From: Holophagaceae bacterium
Lineage (GTDB): Bacteria > Acidobacteriota > Holophagae > Holophagales > Holophagaceae
DNA: 10,956 nucleotides
Assembly: GCA_025355915.1 (NCBI GenBank)
Contig: JANXYT010000221.1
Span: forward strand, 1 to 10,956
Direction of reading: 5' to 3'
Position numbers and translations under genes: made by a program. Positions within the stretch are counted from its first letter, which is position 1, and each line of letters begins with the position of its first letter. Under the pieces are notes generated by a model. The model saw only the letters and a program-made list of their open reading frames with translations. It was not told the DNA's origin and searched no databases. Positions 1-7,019 of the stretch are shown piece after piece.

Positions 1-1098
1 TGCGCGCCAGATGGGCACCAGGGTGGCGGCGGTGTAGGGCAGCACCGTGAGAAAAAACAGCACCGTGAGCTGATAACCGTCCAGAGCAGGCAGCAACCGG
101 TAGCGCGGGAACATTACAGACCAACCCTTGAGGGTGTGCTCGAAGAGCGAGGCGGAGAAGAAGAAGACATGGACATAAGCCAGCAAGACGCCGCTCAGGA
201 AGGCCGTCAGCGAGATCACGGCGCCCTCCCAGACCTTCAGCAGCAGCACATCGGCGCTTTCCCAACCGATGGATTTGAGGATGCCGATCTCCTTGCGCTC
301 CTCCGCGGACAGGCCGGTGGCCTTGTCCCAGGCGAAGATGATGAAGGAGAGGATCGCCGAGGCCAGCACCACGACCATGAGTCCGCCCCGCCAGTCGAAG
401 ATGGCCTCGTAGGTGCGGAGCAGCTCGGACTTCAGGATGGGCCGGGCATCCGGGAACTGCTCCACGATCTTGGCCGCGATGGTGGGCAGTTCGCGCGGGT
501 TTCCCGCCTGCACCGCCAGGTCGGTGGCGAGGCCTTCTGGAAAGTTGAAGAGGGAGCGGACATCTGCGGGTGACATCAGGAGCAGGTCGGAAGAGACAAG
601 TTCGGATTCCTCGGGCAGGACCTTCTGGATGGTGAAGAGCGTGGGCCCCGCATGGCCGCGGAGGCTGATCATGTCGCCCTCCTTCACGCGCATGCTGCGG
701 GCGACGCCCTGGCCGATCCACACGGCCTCGGCCGCCAGAGCCTGGTCATCGGTCGCCATGACGGTGAGGTTCCCGCCGAAGACCGGATCGTAGTAGTAGC
801 CCCAGAGCCTCGGCTGGACCGCCTCCACGCCGCGGATGACCCGGATGGCCTCGGCCTGGGCGGCGGGCAGGGGGTCGTGGCGGCCCGCGACCATGCGCTG
901 CACGACCATGTCCGGGGCATGGACGAGCAGCTCCCGAGCTTCGCGCTTGAGGGCCTGCACGAAGAAAATGAGCGAGGCGATCACGAAGACCACCAGGGTG
1001 TAGACGCAGAGCAACGCGAGGTTCCGCCCCTTCCGCCTCAGCAGCGAGGAGAGGGCGAAATCAAGGATATTGCGGTAGCGCTGGACGGGAGGGCGCAT
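1..1098 (-). CDS. FtsX/MacB-type ABC transporter permease (3' end beyond window)
   Basis: This is an inner-membrane permease subunit of an ABC transporter of the FtsX/MacB (type VII) kind; 366 residues are visible and the C-terminus is cut by the window edge. The layout is typical of the family. There is a short cytoplasmic N-terminus, TM1 at about 27-47, a long extracytoplasmic domain at about 50-235, then TM2 at about 238-256, TM3 at about 291-314 and TM4 at about 344-363. Between TM2 and TM3 lies the family's cytoplasmic signature, EERKEIGILKSIGWESADV. I chose the ATG at 1098. It has no clear Shine-Dalgarno sequence and lies inside the preceding gene (38-nt overlap), so translation is probably coupled. 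The ATPase partner is not in the window and would be expected further left. Its position after a NosL gene suggests a role with metal delivery or envelope export; the substrate is unknown. Confidence 0.85.
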   Translation of the reverse strand, partial: MRPPVQRYRNILDFALSSLLRRKGRNLALLCVYTLVVFVIASLIFFVQALKREARELLVHAPDMVVQRMVAGRHDPLPAAQAEAIRVIRGVEAVQPRLWGYYYDPVFGGNLTVMATDDQALAAEAVWIGQGVARSMRVKEGDMISLRGHAGPTLFTIQKVLPEESELVSSDLLLMSPADVRSLFNFPEGLATDLAVQAGNPRELPTIAAKIVEQFPDARPILKSELLRTYEAIFDWRGGLMVVVLASAILSFIIFAWDKATGLSAEERKEIGILKSIGWESADVLLLKVWEGAVISLTAFLSGVLLAYVHVFFFSASLFEHTLKGWSVMFPRYRLLPALDGYQLTVLFFLTVLPYTAATLVPIWRA

Positions 1099-1402
1099 GG
1101 GGGCTCGGGAAGGTCGGTGGTGGCACGAGGGAACCGGAGGGGAAGTGATCCAGTCCCATGGGGTGGTCCTGGAAGGCCGCGTGGCGGTCGGCCATGGCGG
1201 GATGGCGGGTGTAGCGGGCTTCGGTGAAGAGGCAGAGATCCGTGAGGCCGAGGCTGCGCACCAGGGCGGCGCTGGACTGGCGCTGACGCCTCGCCGGCCC
1301 CTCCTGCGCCTTCGCATGGACCAGCATGCCCAGGAACAGCGCCGATAGGACGCCGAGCAGGGCGAGGCAGAGGGTGGATTTACGCATGAGTGGACGGGCC
1401 AT
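1061..1402 (-). CDS. Small exported protein of unknown function in NosL/ABC permease cluster
   Basis: This is a protein of 113 residues with no function I can name. The N-terminus has a positively charged start followed by a hydrophobic helix (LCLALLGVLSALFLGMLV), which is a signal peptide or a single membrane anchor. The rest is predicted outside the cytoplasm. A compact block reads LFTEARYTRHPAMADRHAAF and continues QDHPMGLDHFPSGSLVPPP; it is rich in His, Asp and aromatic residues and could bind metal. I recall similar small proteins beside NosL and FtsX-type permeases in other bacteria, but cannot check this here. The ATG at 1402 is chosen because GAGGG lies 8 nt upstream; a GTG at 1417 and an ATG at 1387 are alternatives. 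The gene starts 25 nt after nosL ends. Its Pro-rich last dozen codons overlap the start of the permease gene. Confidence 0.72.
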   Translation of the reverse strand: MARPLMRKSTLCLALLGVLSALFLGMLVHAKAQEGPARRQRQSSAALVRSLGLTDLCLFTEARYTRHPAMADRHAAFQDHPMGLDHFPSGSLVPPPTFPSPHAPSRPALPQYP

Positions 1403-1427
1403 CAAGAAGTCCCTCACAGCCTAGCCG

Positions 1428-1919
1428 TCACTCCAGACCCTTCATGGTGGCGAGGGAAATCTCGTGGAAGGGGAGGAGCCTCTGGCCCCGGTGGTCCTTG
1501 AGGAAATCCCGCGCGCCCGCCTCGGAGGCGAAGGGCACCAGTTCCTTGCCCATGGGACCCATGACGTCGCTGCCGATCACGTAGAACGCCTTCTGGCCAT
1601 CGATGTGCTTCAGGCCGTAGTAGTCCTTTACTTGGATGGTGCTGATGTCTGCGGGACTCCGTTTCGCGCCGTACTGCTTCAGGTCGAGCAGGTAGGTGAA
1701 GAGATCCTTGGGCCCGTCAAACCAAGCCTGGGTGCCATCCGTGAACGAGACCACGGCGGCCCAGTCGGGGAAATTGGCCACGTACATCCCGCAGACCGCG
1801 CAGTTGCCCTTGGGAATGAGTCCCTTCGGATTCGGGATGGGTGTTGTTCCCGCGGAAAGGACACACGCAAGGCCCGCAAGAAGCGCGAACGGAGACAGGA
1901 ACGAACGCCAGATCGTCAT
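1428..1919 (-). CDS. nosL: NosL-family copper-binding protein
   Basis: NosL proteins are periplasmic Cu(I) chaperones, best known for supplying copper to nitrous oxide reductase. This one has 163 residues. An N-terminal hydrophobic segment (about 5-23) is a signal peptide, possibly cleaved after LSA. A Cys at 19 lacks a good lipobox, so lipoprotein status, usual in the family, is doubtful. The metal motif CAVCGMYV is at 40-47; Cys43 and Met45 match the Cys-Gly-Met copper ligands known for NosL. The second half carries the family pattern AFYVIGSDVMGPMGKELVPF, followed by a Phe/His-rich end. The ATG at 1919 is used because it precedes the signal peptide and has AAAGGG upstream; the frame stays open to 2210 but that part is not protein-like. 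It is the first gene of a cluster with the small exported protein and the permease. No nosZ is nearby, so the copper may go to another enzyme. Confidence 0.92.
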   Translation of the reverse strand: MTIWRSFLSPFALLAGLACVLSAGTTPIPNPKGLIPKGNCAVCGMYVANFPDWAAVVSFTDGTQAWFDGPKDLFTYLLDLKQYGAKRSPADISTIQVKDYYGLKHIDGQKAFYVIGSDVMGPMGKELVPFASEAGARDFLKDHRGQRLLPFHEISLATMKGLE

Positions 1920-2165
1920 GGATCCCTTTTTTGGATGGTATTCATCGATTCTAGTCGCGGGGCACGCGGGCTGGCCGGAGGAAAAGGTGGGACGAGCCCT
2001 GGCGGCCCTGGAGGTAGTCTCCTGGTTCTTCAGGGGAGGAGATATAGGGACTTTCCCCATGGGAGGGGGGCGGAAACCTGTATTTCTCCTCATGAAATCC
2101 CCTAGGCAGAAGGGCCCGATCACCGTTAGCCTGTGACAACACGGTAGCTCGGATCGAGGGGCACA
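1920..2165. promoter_or_regulatory. Divergent intergenic control region, nosL / response regulator
   Basis: These 246 bases separate two divergent genes and should hold both promoters. On the minus strand TAGAAT (1953-1948) is a plausible -10 element 28 nt before the nosL ATG, but I see no convincing -35. Several small inverted repeats are visible: ACCGT at 2122-2126 with ACGGT at 2141-2145; ATTTC at 2082-2086 with GAAAT at 2094-2098; and an 8-base palindrome CCCATGGG at 2056-2063. TCTCCT (2018-2023) and AGGAGA (2037-2042) could form a hairpin in a nosL leader if transcription starts further upstream. None is strong enough to name a regulator. The response regulator start is served by GAGGGG ending 4 nt before its ATG. 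Confidence 0.4.
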
Positions 2166-2828
2166 ATGACTCCGGAGCACAAGTACAGGCTGGTCATCGC
2201 GGAGGATCACACGATCCTCAGGGAAGGACTGAAGGCCCTGCTGGCCTCACGCCCGGATCTAGAGGTGGTCGGCGAGGCCACGGATGGCCGGGAGGCGGTT
2301 CGTTGCGCGGAAGAACTGCATCCCGACCTGATGCTGCTCGACCTTTCCATGCCCCGGTCCAACGGGCTGGAGGCGCTGAAGGAGATCAAACGGCTCAGCC
2401 CTCTCACCAAGGTGCTGGTGCTCACGGTGCACAAGACTGAGGATTATGTTTTCACGGCTCTTCAGGCCGGAGCGGATGGGTATGCCCTGAAGGATTCCAC
2501 CTCCGCAGAACTGATCCAGGCTGTGCGGAGTCTGCTGAGTGGGGAGCGATACTTGAGCCCAGCCATCGCCACGACTGTGGTGTCGGGGTATTTGGGTTCA
2601 ATCGATGGGATATCTCTGCGTCCCGGATTCAACGACCTGTCCAACCGGGAGCGGGAGGTTCTGAAGCTGATCGCCGAGGGCTACCGCACCAAGGACATTG
2701 CCGTGTACCTATGCATCAGTCCCAAGACGGTGGAGAAGCACCGCGCGAACCTGATGGACCGGCTCAAACTGCATACTGTCTCCGCCCTCACGGCCTATGC
2801 CATCGAGAAGGGACTGGTCACGAGCTAG
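2166..2828 (+). CDS. NarL/LuxR-family two-component response regulator
   Basis: This is a cytoplasmic transcription regulator of 220 residues, the usual length for the NarL/FixJ family. The receiver domain (about 8-125) has the acidic pair E13/D14, the phospho-acceptor D59 in LMLLDLSMP, T87 and K109, so it looks fully competent for phosphorylation. The C-terminal LuxR-type helix-turn-helix (about 156-215) contains LSNREREVLKLIAEG and the recognition-helix segment ISPKTVEKHRANLMDRL. The ATG at 2166 has a good Shine-Dalgarno (GAGG, 6 nt spacing). The gene ends inside the 3' end of the histidine kinase on the other strand (11-nt overlap). A kinase with a HisKA_3 core is the standard partner of NarL-type regulators, so they are very likely a pair. 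The gene is divergent from nosL, which makes the nosL cluster a candidate target; no operator proves this. Confidence 0.95.
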   Translation: MTPEHKYRLVIAEDHTILREGLKALLASRPDLEVVGEATDGREAVRCAEELHPDLMLLDLSMPRSNGLEALKEIKRLSPLTKVLVLTVHKTEDYVFTALQAGADGYALKDSTSAELIQAVRSLLSGERYLSPAIATTVVSGYLGSIDGISLRPGFNDLSNREREVLKLIAEGYRTKDIAVYLCISPKTVEKHRANLMDRLKLHTVSALTAYAIEKGLVTS

Positions 2829-4641
2829 TTTCTTCCGGCAGGGCCCACCGGGCGATGACCAGGGTGCCCTTCCCGGGCGAGGAGGTGAGGATCAGCGATC
2901 CCCCGAACAGCTCTGCGCGTTCGCGCATGGAGTCGAGTCCGAACCCGCCCCCCGAGGTGTTCCTCCGGGTCTCCCCTGGATTGAATCCCACGCCGTTGTC
3001 GCGCACCACAAGCTGCAGGTCCCCGAGGATCTGCCTCAAAGCCACTGTGATCTTGGAGGCCTGGCTGTGCTTGGCGGCATTGTTCATGGCCTCCTGGAGG
3101 ATGCGGAAGATGTTCGTCTTGAGGGCTTCAGGGACTTCGAATTCCTCCACTTCGATCAGGCGTTCGATCTCCATGTGGGGATAGGTGCCCTGGAACTCCC
3201 GGGCGAACCAGGCAATGGTGGCGATCAGCCCGAGGTCGTCCAGGGTGGTGGGGCGGAGGGCCATGGAGATGCGGCGGACCTCCTCCACGGCGGCCTGAAT
3301 CACCGGGACCACAGTCCGGAGGGTCGCGCCCTGTGGGTTGCCCGCGCCGCCGCTTTGCTCGTCGAGGGCCCGCTCGACCATGAACTTCACGGCACTGAGG
3401 GACTGCCCGATGCTGTCGTGGAGTTCCCGCGCCACCCGCTGGCGCTCGCTTTCCTGGGCAGACATGAGCCTTGCCGAAAGCCGGTGGAGGGTTTCGCGCG
3501 AATCGCGGAGCGCCTGTTCGGCCTTGTGACGTTCCGTGATGTCCTGGATATTCCCCAAAAGGGCGGGTCCCCCTCCATAGCGGATGAGGGCCGTCCTTCC
3601 GCTGATCCAGCGGACTTCCCCACCCGAGTGGAGGATCCGGCATTCGTAATCCTGAGTGGCTCCCGCTCCCGAGAGCCTCCTCCGCCACAGCTCCCGTACC
3701 ATGGGCCAGTCATCCGGATGGATGAGGTCGGCCACATCCCGGCCTATGAGTTCTTCCTGGGGCCGGCCCACCATCTGGTAGAAGCGCTGGTTGGCGAATT
3801 CGAGCCGCCCATTCCGGTAGATGAAGATCCCCGTGGGGGAGCTCTCCACCACGGTGCTGTATTTCTCCTCAGAATCCCGAATGGCAGACTCGGCTGATTT
3901 GCGGTCGGTGATGTCGATGAAGGTGTAGACGAATCCGGCGACGGAACCGTCGGCTCGCCAGATCGGCGAACAGGTCAGATAGGCTGGAAAGGATGAGCCG
4001 TCACGGCGGACAGACTTGACTTCCCCCGTCCATCCCCTCACCGCCCCGAAGCCAGAGAGGCCGCTGCGGGCGGCTTCCGCCGTGAACCCAGTCACTTTGG
4101 CGAGCGTCTGGTCGCGCACCTCCTCTTCGGTCCAGCCGAACATCCATTCGGCGAACCGGTTCCAGTACAGGATGACCCCGCCCTTGCCTGTGGCCACCAC
4201 GGCCTGCTGGACCACCGCGAGGATCCGGGCCTGGAACTGGACCCGGGCATCGGCCTTGGTCCGCTCGAGGGATTCAACCTTGATGCGTTCCTCCGCGTCA
4301 TGACGCAGGAATTCGTTGGTCGCCTGCATGACCTTCAGGGCCCGTTCCACCTCGGCCTTGGCGACCAGATCGCGGGCCATCGGTTTGACCATCAGGCGGT
4401 AGATGAGCGGGGAGGCAATCAGGATCAAGGTGCCTGAATCGATGAATGCCATGGTCCAGATGGAGCCTTCGAATTTCGGTTCGATAAAGATCATGATTGC
4501 CATCTCGGTGATGACGATGATCGCCGACACGATCAGGAACGATCGGATCAGCCTGCCCGGGCTCTCGGCAGACCGCGGAACGTCCTCCGGCCGCACGGGC
4601 CGGATGGGGATCGGGGCATTCTGCCTGAGTGGGGCGGTCAC
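2818..4641 (-). CDS. Membrane PAS-PAS sensor histidine kinase (NarX-type HisKA_3 core)
   Basis: This is a sensor kinase of 607 residues. Two hydrophobic helices at about 31-53 and 61-80 anchor it, with almost no periplasmic loop between them, so the signal is probably sensed inside the cell or membrane. A coiled region (about 90-130) leads to PAS domain 1 (about 135-250, ending FIDITDRK) and PAS domain 2 (about 255-375, ending GNIQDITERHKAE). The HisKA_3 dimerisation domain follows, with phospho-acceptor His408 in ERQRVARELHDSIGQ. The ATPase domain has the N box around Asn520/521 (ILQEAMNNAAKHS), Asp548 in VVRDNGVGF, and a GGGFGLDSMRERAE G2 box. No PAS cofactor residues can be assigned by eye. 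The start is GTG at 4641, set by an exceptionally strong Shine-Dalgarno. It follows the FKBP gene by 30 nt and is convergent with, and overlaps, its probable response regulator partner. Confidence 0.95.
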   Translation of the reverse strand: MTAPLRQNAPIPIRPVRPEDVPRSAESPGRLIRSFLIVSAIIVITEMAIMIFIEPKFEGSIWTMAFIDSGTLILIASPLIYRLMVKPMARDLVAKAEVERALKVMQATNEFLRHDAEERIKVESLERTKADARVQFQARILAVVQQAVVATGKGGVILYWNRFAEWMFGWTEEEVRDQTLAKVTGFTAEAARSGLSGFGAVRGWTGEVKSVRRDGSSFPAYLTCSPIWRADGSVAGFVYTFIDITDRKSAESAIRDSEEKYSTVVESSPTGIFIYRNGRLEFANQRFYQMVGRPQEELIGRDVADLIHPDDWPMVRELWRRRLSGAGATQDYECRILHSGGEVRWISGRTALIRYGGGPALLGNIQDITERHKAEQALRDSRETLHRLSARLMSAQESERQRVARELHDSIGQSLSAVKFMVERALDEQSGGAGNPQGATLRTVVPVIQAAVEEVRRISMALRPTTLDDLGLIATIAWFAREFQGTYPHMEIERLIEVEEFEVPEALKTNIFRILQEAMNNAAKHSQASKITVALRQILGDLQLVVRDNGVGFNPGETRRNTSGGGFGLDSMRERAELFGGSLILTSSPGKGTLVIARWALPEETSS

Positions 4642-4652
4642 GGATCACCTCC
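4642..4652 (-). promoter_or_regulatory. Extended Shine-Dalgarno of the histidine kinase gene
   Basis: On the minus strand this reads GGAGGTGATCC, complementary over all 11 bases to the usual 3' end of bacterial 16S rRNA (GGATCACCTCC). GGAGG lies 6 nt before the GTG start at 4641. It fixes the kinase start and may offset the weaker GTG codon. Confidence 0.85.
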
Positions 4653-4671
4653 AATGGCGGGGATCCAAGAG

Positions 4672-5106
4672 CTACCGGAGGTCGATGAGTTCCAGCTCAA
4701 AGATGAGCGTGGCGTCAGGGGGGATGTCCTTGCCTGCCTCCTGAGGGGAATAACCGAGCCCGGGAGGGACGCGGAGCAGGCGTCTGCCACCCTGTTTCAT
4801 GGTGGCAATCCCCTCGTCCCAACCCTTGATGACCCGGCTCACGCCAAGGGGGAATGTGTCGGGGAATCCCCGCTTGCGGGTATCCAGGAACAGGCGCCCC
4901 TTGCCCCCATTCTCCTCGATCCAGCCCAGGGACTCGATCACGCAAACCTGGCCCAGGGTGGGGGAGGGACCTTCCCCGGCGACAAGGTCGACCACGCCAA
5001 GCCCGCTGGGGGATGTGGACCAGACCGGGAGCGAACCCTGAGGTGACTTACAGCCGAAAGAGACGGCGGACATCAAGACCATTGAACAGGCGATGCTGGC
5101 ACGCAC
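4672..5106 (-). CDS. FKBP-type peptidyl-prolyl cis-trans isomerase, exported
   Basis: FKBP-type enzymes isomerise Xaa-Pro bonds and help proteins fold. This one has 144 residues with a single FKBP domain (about 45-144). Family hallmarks are the binding-pocket stretch FLDTRKRGFPDTFPLG, then VIKGWDEGIATMKQGG, the VPPGLGYSP loop and the closing strand IPPDATLIFELELID. The N-terminus is hydrophobic and ends in SFGC (Cys19), so the protein is exported; the lipobox is atypical (Ser at -3), so lipid anchoring is possible but not certain. The start is GTG at 5106, with GGGAGG 6 nt upstream; internal ATGs would shorten the signal peptide. It lies 74 nt after the acyl-CoA synthetase gene and 30 nt before the kinase gene, so it may be co-transcribed with the kinase. 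A functional link is not evident. Confidence 0.92.
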   Translation of the reverse strand: MRASIACSMVLMSAVSFGCKSPQGSLPVWSTSPSGLGVVDLVAGEGPSPTLGQVCVIESLGWIEENGGKGRLFLDTRKRGFPDTFPLGVSRVIKGWDEGIATMKQGGRRLLRVPPGLGYSPQEAGKDIPPDATLIFELELIDLR

Positions 5107-5180
5107 GACGATCCTCCCGATGCTGGATGGAGCGTCAAGGCTACCAGAAGCAGGTGGCCGGTTGCCGGACGGGTGAACGG

Positions 5181-7019
5181 TCAGCCCTTGGGCTCGCTAT
5201 ACATTCCCTCGATCTGAGCGGCGTACATCTCGTTCACGACGCGCCGCTTCACTTTGAGGGAGGGTGTCAGCTGGCCGCCTTCGAGCGTCATCTCCTGATC
5301 AAGCAGGACGATCTTTTTGATGCGCTCATAGTTCGACAGGTGCTCGTTGACGCGTTCAATCCGGCTTCCGACCTTGGCGATGACGAGGGGGTTCTGGAGG
5401 AGCTCTGCGTGCGAGGTGAAGGTGATTTTCTTGTACCCGGCCCAGCGCACCAGGCCGTCGAAGTTTGGGACGATGAGTGCGGCGATGAAGTTCCGCTGAT
5501 CGCCGATGAGGACGGCCTGCGAAATGTACTTGTCCTCCTTGAGGAGGTTCTCGATGGGCTGGGGCGCCACCTTCTTGCCTCCGCTGGTGACGATGAGTTC
5601 CTTCTTCCGGTCGGTGATGTAGAGGCGCCCCTCGACATCCAGGTGGCCGATGTCCCCGGTATGGAAATACCCGTCCGCGTCGATCGCCTCCTGGGTGGCC
5701 TTCTCGTTGTTCCAGTAGCCGACCATGATGTTCGGGCCCTGGCAGAGGATCTCGCCGTCCTCGGCGATCTTCACAAAGGGGCGGCCGTTCCAATTGTTGT
5801 ACAGGGGGCGACCCACGCAGCCTGGCACCACTTCCCCGAAGCGGTTGATGGTGATGACGGGGCTGGTCTCGGTGAGGCCGTAGCCCTCCAGGATCGGCAG
5901 GCCCACAATCCAGAAGAACTCCATGATCTTGGCGCCCAGGGGGGCGCCGCCGCTGACCGCCAGGCGCAGGCGCCCGCCGAGCCGGGCCGAGATCTTGTCG
6001 AAGACGAGCTTGCGGGCGATGCCGTAGCGGAATCCCTTCCATCCGGTGGGGGTCTGGCCCAGATAGAGCTGGGCCACCACGCTGCGGCCGGCCTCCATGG
6101 ACCAATGGAAGATCAGGCGCTTGACGAGGCTCGCGGAGGCCACGCCGTCGTAGATGCGGCCGAAGACCTTTTCATAGATGCGAGGCACCGAGGCGATGAC
6201 GGTGGGTTTGACTTCCATCAGGTCCGCGGGAACGGTGGCCACACTTTCGGCGTAGTAGATGGACGCCCCGATGTGGACCATGAGGAAATGCCCGGCCATT
6301 CGTTCGAAGATGTGGGTGAGAGGAAGGAAGCTGAGGCAGCGGTGGCCCTCCCCCATCTCCACGGCCTCGATCGACGTGACGACGTTGGAGACCAGGTTGC
6401 CGTGGGTGAGCACGGCGCCCTTGGGGTCGCCTGTGGTGCCAGAGGTGTAGATAAGGGTGAGAATGTCCGAAGCCTTCCGCTGGTCGCCCCAGGCGCGGAC
6501 TTCCGAGCGACGCGACTCCATGGCCTGGCCTTCTGCCTGGAGGGTGGCCCAGCGGATGACGGTGCGCCCCGTGCCTTCGGGCGGGTCGCCGTCGAGGAGC
6601 ACGGCCGCCTCCAGGCTGGGGAGCTCCTCCCAGTGGGCGAGCACCTTATCCAGCTGCATCCGGTCAGAGCAGAGCACCCAGCGGGCTTGGCTGTCTTTGA
6701 GGATAAAGGCTGCCTGGGGGGCGTTCAGCGTCGCATAGATGGTGACGTCAGGAAGCCCCTGGATCGCGCAGGCGAAATCGGCGATGGCCCATTCTGGCCG
6801 GTTTTCCGACATGATCGCCACGCGGTCGCCGGTCTTGAGACCCCGGGCGGCCATGGCCAGGGCCAGACGCTCAACCAGGGCGACGAACTCGACATGGGAG
6901 ATGGGCTCATACGCGCCATTCCGCTTGGCCGCCAGAGCGTCCGGAAGGTTGCGCTGGACCGCTTGATAGAAAAGCTGGGCAATGGTTTCGACGGGCTGCG
7001 CCACAATGACTCCAGACAT
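5181..7019 (-). CDS. fadD: Long-chain fatty acid--CoA ligase (AMP-forming, FadD/ACSL type)
   Basis: This enzyme activates fatty acids with ATP and CoA through an acyl-adenylate intermediate, feeding lipid synthesis or beta-oxidation. From the ATG at 7019 it has 612 residues, usual for the bacterial FAA1/ACSL branch. The adenylate-forming motifs are in order: P-loop LTLIYTSGTTGDPKG at 187-201; the adenine-binding GYGLTETSPV at about 379-388; GYFHTGDIG at about 450-458; ITDRKKELIVTSGGKKVAP at about 468-486, with the hinge region; and the C-terminal catalytic Lys589 in LTPSLKVKRR. No membrane helix is obvious. The start is uncertain: ATG 7019 and ATG 7037 are both in frame, neither has a Shine-Dalgarno, and the frame is open to 7124. 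The divergent recombinase gene begins at 7036, so the promoter must lie within that gene. The precise substrate chain length cannot be read from the sequence. Confidence 0.95.
   Translation of the reverse strand: MSGVIVAQPVETIAQLFYQAVQRNLPDALAAKRNGAYEPISHVEFVALVERLALAMAARGLKTGDRVAIMSENRPEWAIADFACAIQGLPDVTIYATLNAPQAAFILKDSQARWVLCSDRMQLDKVLAHWEELPSLEAAVLLDGDPPEGTGRTVIRWATLQAEGQAMESRRSEVRAWGDQRKASDILTLIYTSGTTGDPKGAVLTHGNLVSNVVTSIEAVEMGEGHRCLSFLPLTHIFERMAGHFLMVHIGASIYYAESVATVPADLMEVKPTVIASVPRIYEKVFGRIYDGVASASLVKRLIFHWSMEAGRSVVAQLYLGQTPTGWKGFRYGIARKLVFDKISARLGGRLRLAVSGGAPLGAKIMEFFWIVGLPILEGYGLTETSPVITINRFGEVVPGCVGRPLYNNWNGRPFVKIAEDGEILCQGPNIMVGYWNNEKATQEAIDADGYFHTGDIGHLDVEGRLYITDRKKELIVTSGGKKVAPQPIENLLKEDKYISQAVLIGDQRNFIAALIVPNFDGLVRWAGYKKITFTSHAELLQNPLVIAKVGSRIERVNEHLSNYERIKKIVLLDQEMTLEGGQLTPSLKVKRRVVNEMYAAQIEGMYSEPKG

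Noticed and set aside
1..1060. Plus-strand frames at the left edge (for example 136-573 and 652-1227)
   Set aside because: They lie opposite a continuous permease frame with four membrane helices and the FtsX signature, and encode only charged low-complexity sequence.
1920..2210. N-terminal extension of NosL by about 97 codons
   Set aside because: The added residues are unlike any signal or domain, would overlap the start of the response regulator, and would bury the signal peptide that begins at 1919.
2797..3897. A 366-codon plus-strand frame opposite the histidine kinase
   Set aside because: It covers the kinase's conserved H, N and G boxes in antisense and has no recognisable protein features.
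4642..4652. GGATCACCTCC on the plus strand as the 3' end of a 16S rRNA gene
   Set aside because: No 16S sequence precedes it; it is simply the reverse complement of a strong Shine-Dalgarno.
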